A program made the position numbers and the translations under genes. DNA of 64,000 nt from Paralteromonas sediminis (GTDB lineage Bacteria > Pseudomonadota > Gammaproteobacteria > Enterobacterales > Alteromonadaceae). Below the pieces are notes generated by a model that was given only the letters and a program-made list of their open reading frames with translations, searched no databases and was not told the origin of the DNA. Every line of letters begins with the position of its first letter. Position 1 is the first letter of the stretch. Of this stretch, positions 37,586-47,746 are shown in pieces. The stretch spans positions 434,001-498,000 of the forward strand of contig NZ_RPOK01000002.1 of NCBI RefSeq assembly GCF_003820355.1, read 5' to 3'.

Positions 37586-40500
37586 ATGACAGTCAACACT
37601 CAACGACACTCTGTACTCCTACAAAACGTATTTACGTTAATTGATAAAAAAGTCGCTGCCGATTCTCGTGACATGGTGAAAGATTTTGCCAAGTTATTGT
37701 TCAGAAATATGTCAGCGGATGATCTTGAAAATCGAAATGACAGTGATTTATACGGTGCAACTCTGAGCCTGTGGCAAACATTTGCGCAATACGATAAATC
37801 TGAACCCCATATCCGTGTATTTAATCCCGAGATCGAAAAGCATGGCTGGCACTCTAGTCATACCATTGTAGAAATCATGGTAGACGATATGCCGTTTTTG
37901 GTTGATTCCATTCGTATGGCATTAAACCGCCTTAATATTACGGCTCATTTATTACTGCACAATCCCATTGGTTTACAGCGCGACAAAAGCAACAGTATCG
38001 TAAAGCTTTCCAGCGGTGTGAAAGAAGAAAAAGCGTCGCACAAAGAGACGGTGTTTCTAATTGAAATAGATCGTCAAAGCACAAAACGCGATTTAGATAT
38101 CTTGACGAAAGAGCTACATTCTGTTGTTGATGAAGTGTCACTTGCTGTGAGCGACTGGCAATCTATGCGGGCAAAGCTCAAAGAGGTGATGACTTCTTTT
38201 GATAATGCACCTTGCCCCGCTGGCGATGCAGTAAAAAAAGAAACGCAAACGTTTATTAAGTGGTTATACAACCATAATTTTACCTTGATGGGGTATCGCC
38301 ACTATTCGGCTAAGGCCATTAAGGGTGACCATCGCTGGGTTCCCGATAATGATAGTAGCCTAGGCCTGATGAAAAACTCTATCAGTGACCGCGAGCGCTT
38401 GTTGTCACGTATACCAGCTTCTGCTAGAGAAGAAGCATTAAGTGATAAACCGCTTATGCTGACTAAAACCAATACAAGAGCTCGTGTCCATCGCCCGGCC
38501 CATATGGATTATATAGGTGTTAAAGAGTTCGATAAGTCGGGCCAGGTGATTGGTGAACACAGATTTATTGGGTTGTATTCAGCGTCCTTTTACAACAGCA
38601 GTGCAACAGGCCTTCCTGTACTCAAGGAAAAAATCGAACGTATCTGTAATCTGTCAGGTTTTGAACCAGGTACGCATGCGTTTAAAGCATTCGTTAATAT
38701 AGTTGAAACATACCCTCGTGATGAATTGCTGCAGACTTCTGAAGAAGAGCTGGCGCAAATTGTGTTGGGTATTTTTCAGATGCAAGAGCGCGGGATCTCC
38801 AGAATGTTCATGCGCAAAGATGTGTTTGGCCGCTTCTATTCGTGCATGGTTTATGTACCCCGCGAGCGCTACAACACTCAGTTGAGAAAAGATACTCAAG
38901 AGCTCCTTAAACATTCATTTGGTGCTTCGGAAGAGGTTGAGTTTACCACTTACTTTTCAGAATCAGTGTACGCGCGTACACACTATATTGCCCGGGTCAA
39001 AAATAATAATACGGACGTCGATGTGAAAGAAATTGAAAAAAATATTATCGAGCTCAGCAAAACCTGGAACGACAGGTTAGCTGCTGCGATCCGCTCGGCT
39101 CATGGTGAAAGTAAGGGTAAGGCACTTGAAAACCGCTATATCAATGCATTTTCTCGAAGTTACACTGAACAAAATCTTCCTAGCGCGGCGTTAGTCGATA
39201 TCGGTAAGCTTGAACAGTTAAACGATCAACACAAACTCGACATGCTGTATTACCGTCCGCAGGAAGAGCCGGCAGGCAGCGACGTCGTTAAACTGAAACT
39301 GTTTCACAAAGACGTGCCTATTCACCTCTCTGATGTGTTGCCAATGCTTGAAAACTTTGGCTTGAGAGTCATAGACGAAAGTCCTTACCGTATAAAATGT
39401 GCTGAAGGTGACACCCATTGGATAATGGATTTCAGCATGCTCCACAAGCGCGATAAAAAGCTCAATATGGAAGAAGCGCAGGCGTTATTCCAGGATGCAT
39501 TTGCCAAGGTCTGGAACAATGCATTGGAAGATGATGCGTTTAACCGGTTAGTGCTAGGTGCCGGCTTGACTGGCCGTAAAGTGACCATTTTGAGAGCGTA
39601 TGCCAAATACATGCGTCAGACCGGAAGCTCTTTTAGCCGCGATTATATTGCAAACACCTTGTCAAAATATCCGCAAATAGCCACCTTATTAGTGCAGTAT
39701 TTTGATATGCGTTTTGATCCGACAATCAAACGCAATGCCAAAAAGACGGAAGCTTTGTTGGCGACTATCATTGAGCACTTGGACAATGTAAGTAACCTGG
39801 ATGATGACCGTATCATTCGTCGTTATCTGGATATGATGGCAGCAACCTTGCGGACCAATTTCTATCAACCAGATGACAAGGGTGAGGAAAAGTCTTATGT
39901 GTCTATTAAGATGCAGCCTGAGCTTATCCCTGATATGCCATTGCCATTGCCGAAGTTTGAAATTTTTGTGTACAGCCCTCGTGTCGAGGGTGTACATCTT
40001 CGCGGAGGTAAAGTAGCCCGTGGTGGATTGCGCTGGTCTGATCGCCAGGAAGATTTCCGTACTGAAATTCTTGGCTTGGTTAAAGCACAACAGGTAAAAA
40101 ATACCGTAATTGTGCCTGTGGGCGCTAAAGGCGGCTTTGTGTGTAAGCAACTTCCCACTGAAGGCGGCAGACAAGCGTTCTTCGAAGAGGGGCAGGCGTG
40201 TTATCGCATGTTTATACGCAGTCTCTTAGATATCACAGACAATATTGTAGACGGCGCTATCGTACCGCCTAAGAATGTCGTTCGTCATGACGAAGATGAC
40301 CCTTATTTGGTTGTAGCTGCCGACAAAGGTACCGCAACATTTTCTGATATCGCGAATGGCATTGCTGAAGAGTTTGGTTTTTGGCTAGGCGATGCGTTTG
40401 CGTCGGGTGGAAGTATTGGCTATGACCATAAAAAGATGGGTATTACTGCGCGTGGAGGCTGGGAGTCTGTTAAGCGCCATTTCCGCGAGATAGGTATTGA

Positions 40501-42424
40501 TTGTCAAACTACAGATTTTACCTGTATCGGTGTGGGTGATATGGCAGGTGATGTATTTGGGAACGGTATGCTTCTTTCAGAGCACACGCGAATCATAGCC
40601 GCCTTCAACCACATGCACATTTTCTTTGATCCTAATCCAGATGCAGCTGCGTCGTATAAAGAGCGAAAGCGTTTGTTTGACGATCCAAGCCTGAGTTGGG
40701 AAGACTATGACAGCAAATTGATTTCAAAAGGCGGTGGTATTTTCAGCCGTGCAGCCAAATCAATCAAGCTGACGCCAGAAATGAAAAAGTGGCTGAGTAC
40801 ACGCCAGCAAACTATGACGCCCAATGAGCTCATTCATAACATACTCAAAATGCCTGTCGACTTGCTTTGGAATGGCGGTATTGGGACGTACGTGAAAGGA
40901 AGCAAAGAGTCTCACTCCGAAGTGGGAGACAGAGCTAACGATACGACCCGCGTCAACGGCAAAGACCTACGCGTTAAAATAGTGGGTGAGGGTGGTAACT
41001 TGGGCCTCACCCAGCTAGGTAGAGTTGAGTTCGCAGCAAACGGCGGGCGCGTCAATACCGACTTCGTTGACAACGTGGGGGGCGTTGATTGCTCCGATAA
41101 CGAAGTCAACATTAAGATATTGCTTAACTCGTTGGTTCAAAGTGGTGATATGACCATGAAGCAGCGAAACGAGTTGCTTTATGCAATGACTGATGACGTC
41201 TCAAAGATAGTTTTGCATGATTGTTATCGCCAGACGCAGTCATTATCAATTACTGAATTGGGTGGTGTTTCGCAACTCAAGGAGCAGCTTCGTTTTATTC
41301 ACGGTTTAGAGCGCGACGGAGCCTTGAATCGCGAACTAGAATTCATTCCCAGTGATGATGAGATCTCAGATCGCGTTGCGACTGATAAGGGGCTGACTCG
41401 ACCTGAACTATGCGTCTTGATTGCCTACGGCAAGATGGTTTTAAAAGATTCTCTGAATATCCCTGAGATAACAGACAATCCTTATCACGGCAAATTGTTA
41501 ATTGAAGCATTCCCCGAGAGGCTTCGTGATAAATTTGCCGATAAGATGCAGGAGCACCCGCTTCGTAGCGAAATTATTGCCACTAAGTTGACCAATGAAA
41601 TGGTCAACACTATGGGTCTGAATTTTGTTTTTCGCATGCAAGAAGAAACCGGTGCTTCAATTCAGGAAATTGCCGATGCATATAGTATCGTTAATGGTAT
41701 TTTTGATATTGATATGCTTTGGGTTGATATTGAAGCTCTCGATAATAAAGTGGATGCAACTGTTCAATTAAGAATGCTGGAAAGTGCACGACGTTTGCTA
41801 CGCAGAGCGGCGCGTTGGTACATACGTCATGGCGATAAAAGCAAAAGTATCAGCGATGCCATTGCTTATTACACGCCGACCATGGAAAACTTGCTGGTTA
41901 ACTTAGGTGATTATCTGGTTTCAGCTGAATACAACCAGCTAGAATCTAATACCCAGAAGTTAATAAAAGAGGGTGTACCCGACAAGTTAGCATACCGTGT
42001 GGCCAGCTTCAGCAATCTGTTCTCTACACTTGATTTATCGCAAATCAGTGACGAGACCAAGCATGATACGACCTTAGTTGCCCGATTGTATTATCAGCTG
42101 GGATCAAAGCTTGAGCTTCACTGGTTCCTTGATCAAATCAATAATCAGGCTGTCAGCAATCACTGGCAAGCATTGGCCAGAGCATCTTATCGTGAGGAAC
42201 TTGATTGGCAGCAGCGTTCGATTACTACCAATCTTTTGTCAACGGGTGATGAAGCAAAAAATGCCGATGACATCTTGAATGCCTGGATAGAGAGTCATGA
42301 CGTGCTGCTTAAGCGTTGGTATTTAATGATGAGCGAGTTTAAAACTAGCTCGACGCACGAATTTGCTAAATTTTCTGTCGCACTTCGTGAATTGATGCTT
42401 TTAAGCGTGAAGTCAAACCATTAA
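37586..42424 (+). CDS. gdhB: NAD-specific glutamate dehydrogenase, large (180 kDa) type
   Basis: Oxidatively deaminates glutamate to 2-oxoglutarate with NAD+, a catabolic entry from amino acids into the TCA cycle. It has 1612 residues, the size of the L-GDH180 class. It has a long N-terminal regulatory part with ACT-like segments and a catalytic core containing RGGKVARGGLRWSDR and VPVGAKGGFVCKQ (substrate lysine), then GDMAGDVFGNGMLLSEH and KIVGEGGNLGLTQLGRVE, followed by a helical C-terminal extension. AAAGGA precedes the ATG by seven bases. It is a single-gene transcript flanked by terminators, and the class is often allosterically regulated by amino acids. Confidence 0.95.
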   Translation: MTVNTQRHSVLLQNVFTLIDKKVAADSRDMVKDFAKLLFRNMSADDLENRNDSDLYGATLSLWQTFAQYDKSEPHIRVFNPEIEKHGWHSSHTIVEIMVDDMPFLVDSIRMALNRLNITAHLLLHNPIGLQRDKSNSIVKLSSGVKEEKASHKETVFLIEIDRQSTKRDLDILTKELHSVVDEVSLAVSDWQSMRAKLKEVMTSFDNAPCPAGDAVKKETQTFIKWLYNHNFTLMGYRHYSAKAIKGDHRWVPDNDSSLGLMKNSISDRERLLSRIPASAREEALSDKPLMLTKTNTRARVHRPAHMDYIGVKEFDKSGQVIGEHRFIGLYSASFYNSSATGLPVLKEKIERICNLSGFEPGTHAFKAFVNIVETYPRDELLQTSEEELAQIVLGIFQMQERGISRMFMRKDVFGRFYSCMVYVPRERYNTQLRKDTQELLKHSFGASEEVEFTTYFSESVYARTHYIARVKNNNTDVDVKEIEKNIIELSKTWNDRLAAAIRSAHGESKGKALENRYINAFSRSYTEQNLPSAALVDIGKLEQLNDQHKLDMLYYRPQEEPAGSDVVKLKLFHKDVPIHLSDVLPMLENFGLRVIDESPYRIKCAEGDTHWIMDFSMLHKRDKKLNMEEAQALFQDAFAKVWNNALEDDAFNRLVLGAGLTGRKVTILRAYAKYMRQTGSSFSRDYIANTLSKYPQIATLLVQYFDMRFDPTIKRNAKKTEALLATIIEHLDNVSNLDDDRIIRRYLDMMAATLRTNFYQPDDKGEEKSYVSIKMQPELIPDMPLPLPKFEIFVYSPRVEGVHLRGGKVARGGLRWSDRQEDFRTEILGLVKAQQVKNTVIVPVGAKGGFVCKQLPTEGGRQAFFEEGQACYRMFIRSLLDITDNIVDGAIVPPKNVVRHDEDDPYLVVAADKGTATFSDIANGIAEEFGFWLGDAFASGGSIGYDHKKMGITARGGWESVKRHFREIGIDCQTTDFTCIGVGDMAGDVFGNGMLLSEHTRIIAAFNHMHIFFDPNPDAAASYKERKRLFDDPSLSWEDYDSKLISKGGGIFSRAAKSIKLTPEMKKWLSTRQQTMTPNELIHNILKMPVDLLWNGGIGTYVKGSKESHSEVGDRANDTTRVNGKDLRVKIVGEGGNLGLTQLGRVEFAANGGRVNTDFVDNVGGVDCSDNEVNIKILLNSLVQSGDMTMKQRNELLYAMTDDVSKIVLHDCYRQTQSLSITELGGVSQLKEQLRFIHGLERDGALNRELEFIPSDDEISDRVATDKGLTRPELCVLIAYGKMVLKDSLNIPEITDNPYHGKLLIEAFPERLRDKFADKMQEHPLRSEIIATKLTNEMVNTMGLNFVFRMQEETGASIQEIADAYSIVNGIFDIDMLWVDIEALDNKVDATVQLRMLESARRLLRRAARWYIRHGDKSKSISDAIAYYTPTMENLLVNLGDYLVSAEYNQLESNTQKLIKEGVPDKLAYRVASFSNLFSTLDLSQISDETKHDTTLVARLYYQLGSKLELHWFLDQINNQAVSNHWQALARASYREELDWQQRSITTNLLSTGDEAKNADDILNAWIESHDVLLKRWYLMMSEFKTSSTHEFAKFSVALRELMLLSVKSNH

Positions 42425-42444
42425 AATACCCACAATCAGACAAC

Positions 42445-42474
42445 ATGCCCTGGTTTGATTACCGGGGCATTTTT
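42445..42474 (+). terminator. Intrinsic terminator after NAD-GDH
   Basis: ATGCCC-T-GGT, TTGATT, ACC-G-GGGCAT, then TTTTG. A 9-bp stem with one mismatch and a short U-run lies about 20 bases after the stop. Confidence 0.7.
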
Positions 42475-42506
42475 GTATAAGCCCGTTAATTATTGAAAGT
42501 GATCTC

Positions 42507-43514
42507 ATGTTTCAAGTTGCACAGCACGCCTTACACGCCCTCTCTCCAGAAACTGCGCATGACCTAACTATAGGTTGGCTAAAGCGCACCCAACGCACTC
42601 CGTTAAAGGCCACCTACGCGCAACATCGCATTGATAAGCCCGTTAAGGTTGCAGGTATCACGTTCCCCAATCCAGTGGGGCTGGCCGCAGGACTGGACAA
42701 AAATGGCGAATGTGTGGACGCTTTTGCTGCTATGGGTTTCGGTTTTGTTGAGATTGGCACTGTCACACCAAAAGGTCAGCCGGGGAACGACAAACCTCGT
42801 ATTTTTCGTATTCCAGAGAAGCAAGCCATCATCAATAGAATGGGATTCAATAATTACGGCGTTGATTATTTAATTGAAGAAGTGAAAAAGGTTAAGTCAT
42901 CGTGTGTTGTGGGCATTAATATCGGCAAAAATAAAGCAACGCCCGAAGCGCAAGCGCTTGACGATTACGTGCACTGTCTGAACCGAGCCTATCCGTATGC
43001 TGACTATATTACCGTAAATATTTCGTCACCCAATACGCCGGGCTTAAGGAATCTTCAGTACGGTGAAGCACTTGATGCATTGCTCGCAGGGTTGAAGGCC
43101 GCGCAAGAAACACTGGCACAAGCTCATGGGCAATATAAGCCATTATTTATTAAGATTGCGCCTGATTTATCCGATGAAGAAATAAAGAGCATTGCGGCAT
43201 CACTGATGAAGGCTAAGATGGATGGCGTAATCGCGACGAATACCACCCTATCAAGAGAGAGTGTCGCTGGGCTCGAGCATGCGGAAGAAGCTGGCGGTTT
43301 AAGTGGCTCAGTATTAACTGATATGTCGTTACGCGTAACCGAGGTTCTTGCCGAATCTCTAGCTGGCAGCCTACCTATTATAGGGGTTGGCGGAATTGAC
43401 AGCCCAGAGGCTGCAAAAGCAAGATTGGAGGCAGGAGCATCTCTGGTCCAACTATATTCAGCCTTTATTTACCAGGGGCCAACCCTAATAAACAAAATTG
43501 TGGCTGCTTTATGA
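42507..43514 (+). CDS. pyrD: Dihydroorotate dehydrogenase, quinone-linked (class 2)
   Basis: Fourth step of pyrimidine synthesis, oxidising dihydroorotate and passing electrons to membrane quinones. It has 335 residues (E. coli PyrD 336). The N-terminal amphipathic helix ([20 protein letters not shown]) anchors it to the inner membrane and defines class 2. FMN-barrel motifs include [14 protein letters not shown], the catalytic-serine loop [25 protein letters not shown] and [19 protein letters not shown]. The ATG of rlmKL overlaps its stop (ATGA). The pyrD-rlmKL-uup order resembles that of E. coli. Confidence 0.97.
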   Translation: MFQVAQHALHALSPETAHDLTIGWLKRTQRTPLKATYAQHRIDKPVKVAGITFPNPVGLAAGLDKNGECVDAFAAMGFGFVEIGTVTPKGQPGNDKPRIFRIPEKQAIINRMGFNNYGVDYLIEEVKKVKSSCVVGINIGKNKATPEAQALDDYVHCLNRAYPYADYITVNISSPNTPGLRNLQYGEALDALLAGLKAAQETLAQAHGQYKPLFIKIAPDLSDEEIKSIAASLMKAKMDGVIATNTTLSRESVAGLEHAEEAGGLSGSVLTDMSLRVTEVLAESLAGSLPIIGVGGIDSPEAAKARLEAGASLVQLYSAFIYQGPTLINKIVAAL

Positions 43515-45610
43515 GCATGATCCACGTCACCACGAGCAAAGGGTTAGATACGTTATTAGACGACGAGATTCATGCGCTGCTTCCTGATGTCACTACGAAG
43601 ATGTCTCCTGGCTGCATTTCTTTTGAAGGCACTTTGGAAGATGCGTACACCTTATGTCTGTGGTCCAGACTAGCAAATAGAGTCCTCTGGCAGCTGGCCG
43701 AAGGCAAAGTCAATGATGCCGAAGACCTTTACCAGCTTGCCGCTGACATAGACTGGTCGATGCAATTTAAGACAGATTCACGGTTTATGGTGCAGTTCAA
43801 TGGCACAAACAGAGCCATTCAGCATACCCAATTTGGAGCACAAAAAACCAAAGATGCGATCGTTGATCATTTTTCAGAAAATGGCGCGTCGCGACCTAGT
43901 ATTGACACCAAACAACCCGATATTTCTGTGTTTGTAAGATTGCGCAGAGAGCAATGCCAAATAGGTATTGACCTATCTGGTAGGAGCTTGCATCAGCGTC
44001 ATTATCGCGAAGCGCAGGGTGATGCGCCGCTTAAAGAGCATGTAGCTGCAGCGATGTTAATGCGCAGTGGCTGGACTGAGAATAAGACACTCCCCTTGGT
44101 CGACCCCATGTGTGGTTCGGGTACGATTGCCATCGAAGCCGCGTTAATAGCAACTAATGTAGCACCTGGTTTAAACCGTGAAGTATGGGGCTTTTCTTAT
44201 TGGTTGCAACACAACGCAAATAGCTGGCTCCGTCTGCGTGAAGCTGCGTTAAATGCGAAAACAGAGTGCGAGTGTAAAATACTAGCCTCAGATTCAGATA
44301 AGCGTCTGGTCATTAAAGCAAAGAAAAATGCCGACAATGCTGGCGTATTTTCATTAATACAATTTTCTCACCGTGATGCGTTGCAACTTACACCCGCTGA
44401 CACTGAATCAGGTTTTATTGTGTCTAATCCTCCCTATGGGGAGCGTCTCAGTGAACTGGCCCAACTCGTTCCCTTGTTTACGCAGTGGGGTAAACATCTA
44501 AAACAAGAGTGGTCGGGTTGGCATGTAAGTTTACTCAGCAGCAATCGCGACTTGTTGCGAACCTTGAAACTTCGCGCAGACAAAGAGTATGCCGTTATGA
44601 ACGGTAAGCTTGAATGTAAGCTGGTTAATTATGCCTTGGTTGGCGATAACCTGGAAATAATTGGTAATGATGCTGAACATCCATTCTCAAATCGCCTGAA
44701 AAAGAATATTAAGCGCTTAAAACCTTGGCTTAAAACACAAGATACTGAGTGTTACCGGATTTACGACGCTGACTTGCCAGAATACAATGTGGCTGTGGAC
44801 CGTTATGGTGATTATTACGTTGTACAGGAGTATGCGCCGCCAAAAACGATTGACGAGCAAAAAGCCCGTCGGCGGTTACAGGATGTACTCTTGTATTTGC
44901 CCGCAGCGCTGGGGATAAACACAGACAAGATAGTGTTAAAAGTGCGTGAGCAGCAAAAAGGCAAAGCCCAATATGAAAAAGTCAGTCAAACTGAAAAGCG
45001 TATAACGGTAAGAGAAAACGGGGCGCGGTTTTTGGTCAACCTGTGGGACTATTTGGACACCGGATTGTTTCTTGATCACCGGGAAACGCGTCAGATAATC
45101 AAGAAAGAAGCCAAGAATAAAGACGTTCTCAATTTGTTTTCTTATACCGGCAGCGTTTCCGTAATGGCGGCGTTAGGCGGAGCGAGATCAGTGACCACCG
45201 TTGATATGTCTAATACCTACTTGCAATGGGCTAAAGATAATTTCCGAGAAAACCATATAACAGGTCCACATGCCTTTATACAGGCCGATTGCTTGAGCTG
45301 GTTAAAATCTCACAAAGGTAAATACGGGTTGGTTTTTGTCGACCCACCGTCTTTCAGTAATTCTAAACGGATGCAAACAACCTGGGATGTTCAGCGTGAT
45401 CATCTTTCGCTGTTAGTAAACGCAGCGGCTTGCCTTAATGAAGAAGGAACCCTGATGTTTTCGAATAACAAACGGGGCTTTAAATTGGATGTGAACGGGT
45501 TGCAGCAGGCAGGGCTTATTGCCACAGAGATAACAGAGCAGACTATTCCCGAAGATTATAAGCGCCGCGGAAACATTCACAAATGCTGGAGCATCACCCG
45601 TGCACATTAA
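43511..45610 (+). CDS. rlmKL: Bifunctional 23S rRNA m2G2445 / m7G2069 methyltransferase
   Basis: Fusion of RlmL (N-terminal, N2-guanine 2445) and RlmK (C-terminal, N7-guanine 2069), 699 residues against 702 in E. coli. In order: THUMP RNA-binding domain (about 45-155), first Rossmann methyltransferase with [14 protein letters not shown] and catalytic NPPYGERL, then the second methyltransferase with [19 protein letters not shown] and [11 protein letters not shown]. It overlaps pyrD upstream by 4 bases and the glutaredoxin-like gene downstream by 11. Both active sites look complete. Confidence 0.96.
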   Translation: MSMIHVTTSKGLDTLLDDEIHALLPDVTTKMSPGCISFEGTLEDAYTLCLWSRLANRVLWQLAEGKVNDAEDLYQLAADIDWSMQFKTDSRFMVQFNGTNRAIQHTQFGAQKTKDAIVDHFSENGASRPSIDTKQPDISVFVRLRREQCQIGIDLSGRSLHQRHYREAQGDAPLKEHVAAAMLMRSGWTENKTLPLVDPMCGSGTIAIEAALIATNVAPGLNREVWGFSYWLQHNANSWLRLREAALNAKTECECKILASDSDKRLVIKAKKNADNAGVFSLIQFSHRDALQLTPADTESGFIVSNPPYGERLSELAQLVPLFTQWGKHLKQEWSGWHVSLLSSNRDLLRTLKLRADKEYAVMNGKLECKLVNYALVGDNLEIIGNDAEHPFSNRLKKNIKRLKPWLKTQDTECYRIYDADLPEYNVAVDRYGDYYVVQEYAPPKTIDEQKARRRLQDVLLYLPAALGINTDKIVLKVREQQKGKAQYEKVSQTEKRITVRENGARFLVNLWDYLDTGLFLDHRETRQIIKKEAKNKDVLNLFSYTGSVSVMAALGGARSVTTVDMSNTYLQWAKDNFRENHITGPHAFIQADCLSWLKSHKGKYGLVFVDPPSFSNSKRMQTTWDVQRDHLSLLVNAAACLNEEGTLMFSNNKRGFKLDVNGLQQAGLIATEITEQTIPEDYKRRGNIHKCWSITRAH

Positions 45611-45833
45611 TCTGTATACTGGGCCCCAGTGTAGTTTGTGTGATGATGCAAAATCATTGCTCGATACATTGCCAGAAAATATTCGCCCTCAGGTAACACA
45701 AATTAACATTAGAGATGATGTAAACCTGTATCATGCCTATGCAGTTCGTATTCCGGTATTAAAGCGAACTGATAATCAGCAAGAGTTGGGCTGGCCTTTT
45801 GACCAGACACAGTTAATTCAGTTTCTATCATGA
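45600..45833 (+). CDS. Glutaredoxin-like protein (DUF836 family)
   Basis: A 77-residue thioredoxin-fold protein with a CxxC redox motif, CSLC at residues 11-14 (YTGPQCSLCDDAKSLL), and the cis-proline region VRIPVLKR. It starts with GTG at 45600 inside the end of rlmKL and overlaps uup by four bases (ATGA), so it is embedded in the operon. Function is probably thiol-disulfide exchange; the family is uncharacterised in detail. Confidence 0.88.
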   Translation: MHINLYTGPQCSLCDDAKSLLDTLPENIRPQVTQINIRDDVNLYHAYAVRIPVLKRTDNQQELGWPFDQTQLIQFLS

Positions 45834-47734
45834 GTTTATTACAACTAAAAGACATTCAGCTTGCCTATGGCACACCGGCGTTATTGGAGGGTGTTGACCT
45901 AACGATCCACAACGGAGAACGGTTGTGCATTGTGGGACGTAATGGCAGTGGGAAGTCAACGCTCATGAAAGTTATCGCAGGGGAAATACTCGCTGATGAT
46001 GGTCAACGCATTATAGATAGCAGTGTTGGTGTAGCCAGATTGGAGCAAGATCCCCCAGAGCGGGGAGACGTGACCCTGTTTGATTATGTCGCCGAAGGTT
46101 TATCCGATGTCGGTGAGGTATTAAAGGCTTACTTTAGACAACTTGATGTGGTCGCTCATTCTCCTGATGAGAGTAATCTCGCTCGGCTACAGCAGCTTCA
46201 GGATAAACTTGAAAGTGCTAATGCCTGGCAATTTGAACAAAGGATAGAACAAACTTTATCGACCCTAAAACTACAAGGGAATGCACTACTTTCATCACTG
46301 TCAGGTGGTTGGAGAAGAAAAGCGGCGCTTGCTCGGGCTTGGGTTCAGAACCCTGATATTCTGCTACTGGACGAGCCTACCAACCATCTAGATGTCCAAA
46401 TGATCGACTGGTTAGAGTCCAGTTTAAAGCAGTTTCAAGGCGCAATCGTATTTGTGAGCCATGACAGAGCATTTATTCGACATCTGGCTACCCGTATTCT
46501 GGATTTGGACCGCGGTTGCTTAACCAGTTATCCGGGCGATTACGATACCTATCTGCAAAAGCGTGAGGAAGCGCTGGCGGTGCAGGAAACGCAACAAGCT
46601 GAATTTGACAAAAAGCTAGCTCAGGAAGAAGTGTGGATTAGGCAGGGGATCAAAGCCCGAAGAACTAGAAACGAAGGTAGGGTTAGAGCGTTAAAAGCGC
46701 TCCGTGAAGAACGCAAAAAACGCCGAGAGCTGCAAGGCTCAGTTGTTGCAAAACAAAGTAAAGCCGCCCGTTCAGGCAAGCGCGTATTTGATGTAGAGGG
46801 GCTGTCCTTGATACGTGGTGGTCATATCGTCGCTAAAGATCTCAACTTACAGGTGCTACGAAAAGACAGAATTGCATTTCTGGGGCCTAATGGATGTGGG
46901 AAAAGCTCGCTCATTCAGTGTTTATTAGGTGAGCTTTCCCCAGACAGTGGGGACGTTCACCAAGGCGCTAACCTTGAGGTTGCCTATTTTGATCAACACA
47001 GAAGTCAACTCGATTTAGAGAAAACAGTGATAGATTGTGTGGGTGACGGAAAACGTGATTTAATCGTTAACGGTCACCCCCGTCATGTCATTAGCTATTT
47101 ACAGGATTATTTGTTTGAGCCTGAAAGAGTCAATGCTAAGGTAAGTTCTCTTTCGGGTGGAGAAAAAAACCGCCTGTTGTTAGCAAAAATCATGTTAAAG
47201 CCAAGCAATGTCCTGATATTGGATGAGCCAACCAACGACTTGGATGTTGAAACCTTAGAAATGTTGGAAACGTTATTGATTAACTACGACGGTACAGTGT
47301 TACTAGTGAGTCATGACAGGGACTTTATAGACAATGTTGCGACAGCATCCTTGTCTTACGAAACCGGAGGACAATGGCAGGAGTTTGTGGGTGGATACTC
47401 CGACGTCTCCCGCTGGTATCAAGAAAATCAGGCGAAAACAGAAAAAAGTGGAACTCAACCCAAGTCACAGAGTCCTAAAGCCACGTCTTCTGTCACTAAG
47501 CCAAAAAAGTTATCCTATAAAGATAATCGGGAGCTGGAAACGCTACCACAGGAAATTGAAAAATTAGAGCTTGAAGTCGCGCAGATACAAGAAAAGATTA
47601 ACGCGCCAGATTTTTTCAAGCAAGAGAATACGCAACCCATTTTAGATAGCCTGCAAAAGCAGGAGGCCGCACTGAGTCGTGCTTATGAGCGATGGGATGA
47701 ATTGGAAAGCATGTTAGCTGACATGCAGCAGTAA
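45830..47734 (+). CDS. uup: ABC-F ATPase Uup
   Basis: Soluble ATP-binding-cassette protein that acts on ribosomes or branched DNA; loss raises transposon precise excision in E. coli. It has 634 residues with two ABC domains: Walker A GRNGSGKST and GPNGCGKSS, signatures LSGGWRRK and LSGGEKNR, Walker B DILLLDEPTNHLD and NVLILDEPTNDLD. Between them is the ABC-F linker (DYDTYLQKREEAL to EERKKRRELQGSV). The C-terminal 90 residues form a coiled coil typical of Uup, which binds DNA. There are no membrane helices, so it is not a transporter. Confidence 0.95.
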   Translation: MSLLQLKDIQLAYGTPALLEGVDLTIHNGERLCIVGRNGSGKSTLMKVIAGEILADDGQRIIDSSVGVARLEQDPPERGDVTLFDYVAEGLSDVGEVLKAYFRQLDVVAHSPDESNLARLQQLQDKLESANAWQFEQRIEQTLSTLKLQGNALLSSLSGGWRRKAALARAWVQNPDILLLDEPTNHLDVQMIDWLESSLKQFQGAIVFVSHDRAFIRHLATRILDLDRGCLTSYPGDYDTYLQKREEALAVQETQQAEFDKKLAQEEVWIRQGIKARRTRNEGRVRALKALREERKKRRELQGSVVAKQSKAARSGKRVFDVEGLSLIRGGHIVAKDLNLQVLRKDRIAFLGPNGCGKSSLIQCLLGELSPDSGDVHQGANLEVAYFDQHRSQLDLEKTVIDCVGDGKRDLIVNGHPRHVISYLQDYLFEPERVNAKVSSLSGGEKNRLLLAKIMLKPSNVLILDEPTNDLDVETLEMLETLLINYDGTVLLVSHDRDFIDNVATASLSYETGGQWQEFVGGYSDVSRWYQENQAKTEKSGTQPKSQSPKATSSVTKPKKLSYKDNRELETLPQEIEKLELEVAQIQEKINAPDFFKQENTQPILDSLQKQEAALSRAYERWDELESMLADMQQ

Positions 47735-47746
47735 ACAGGAAATAGA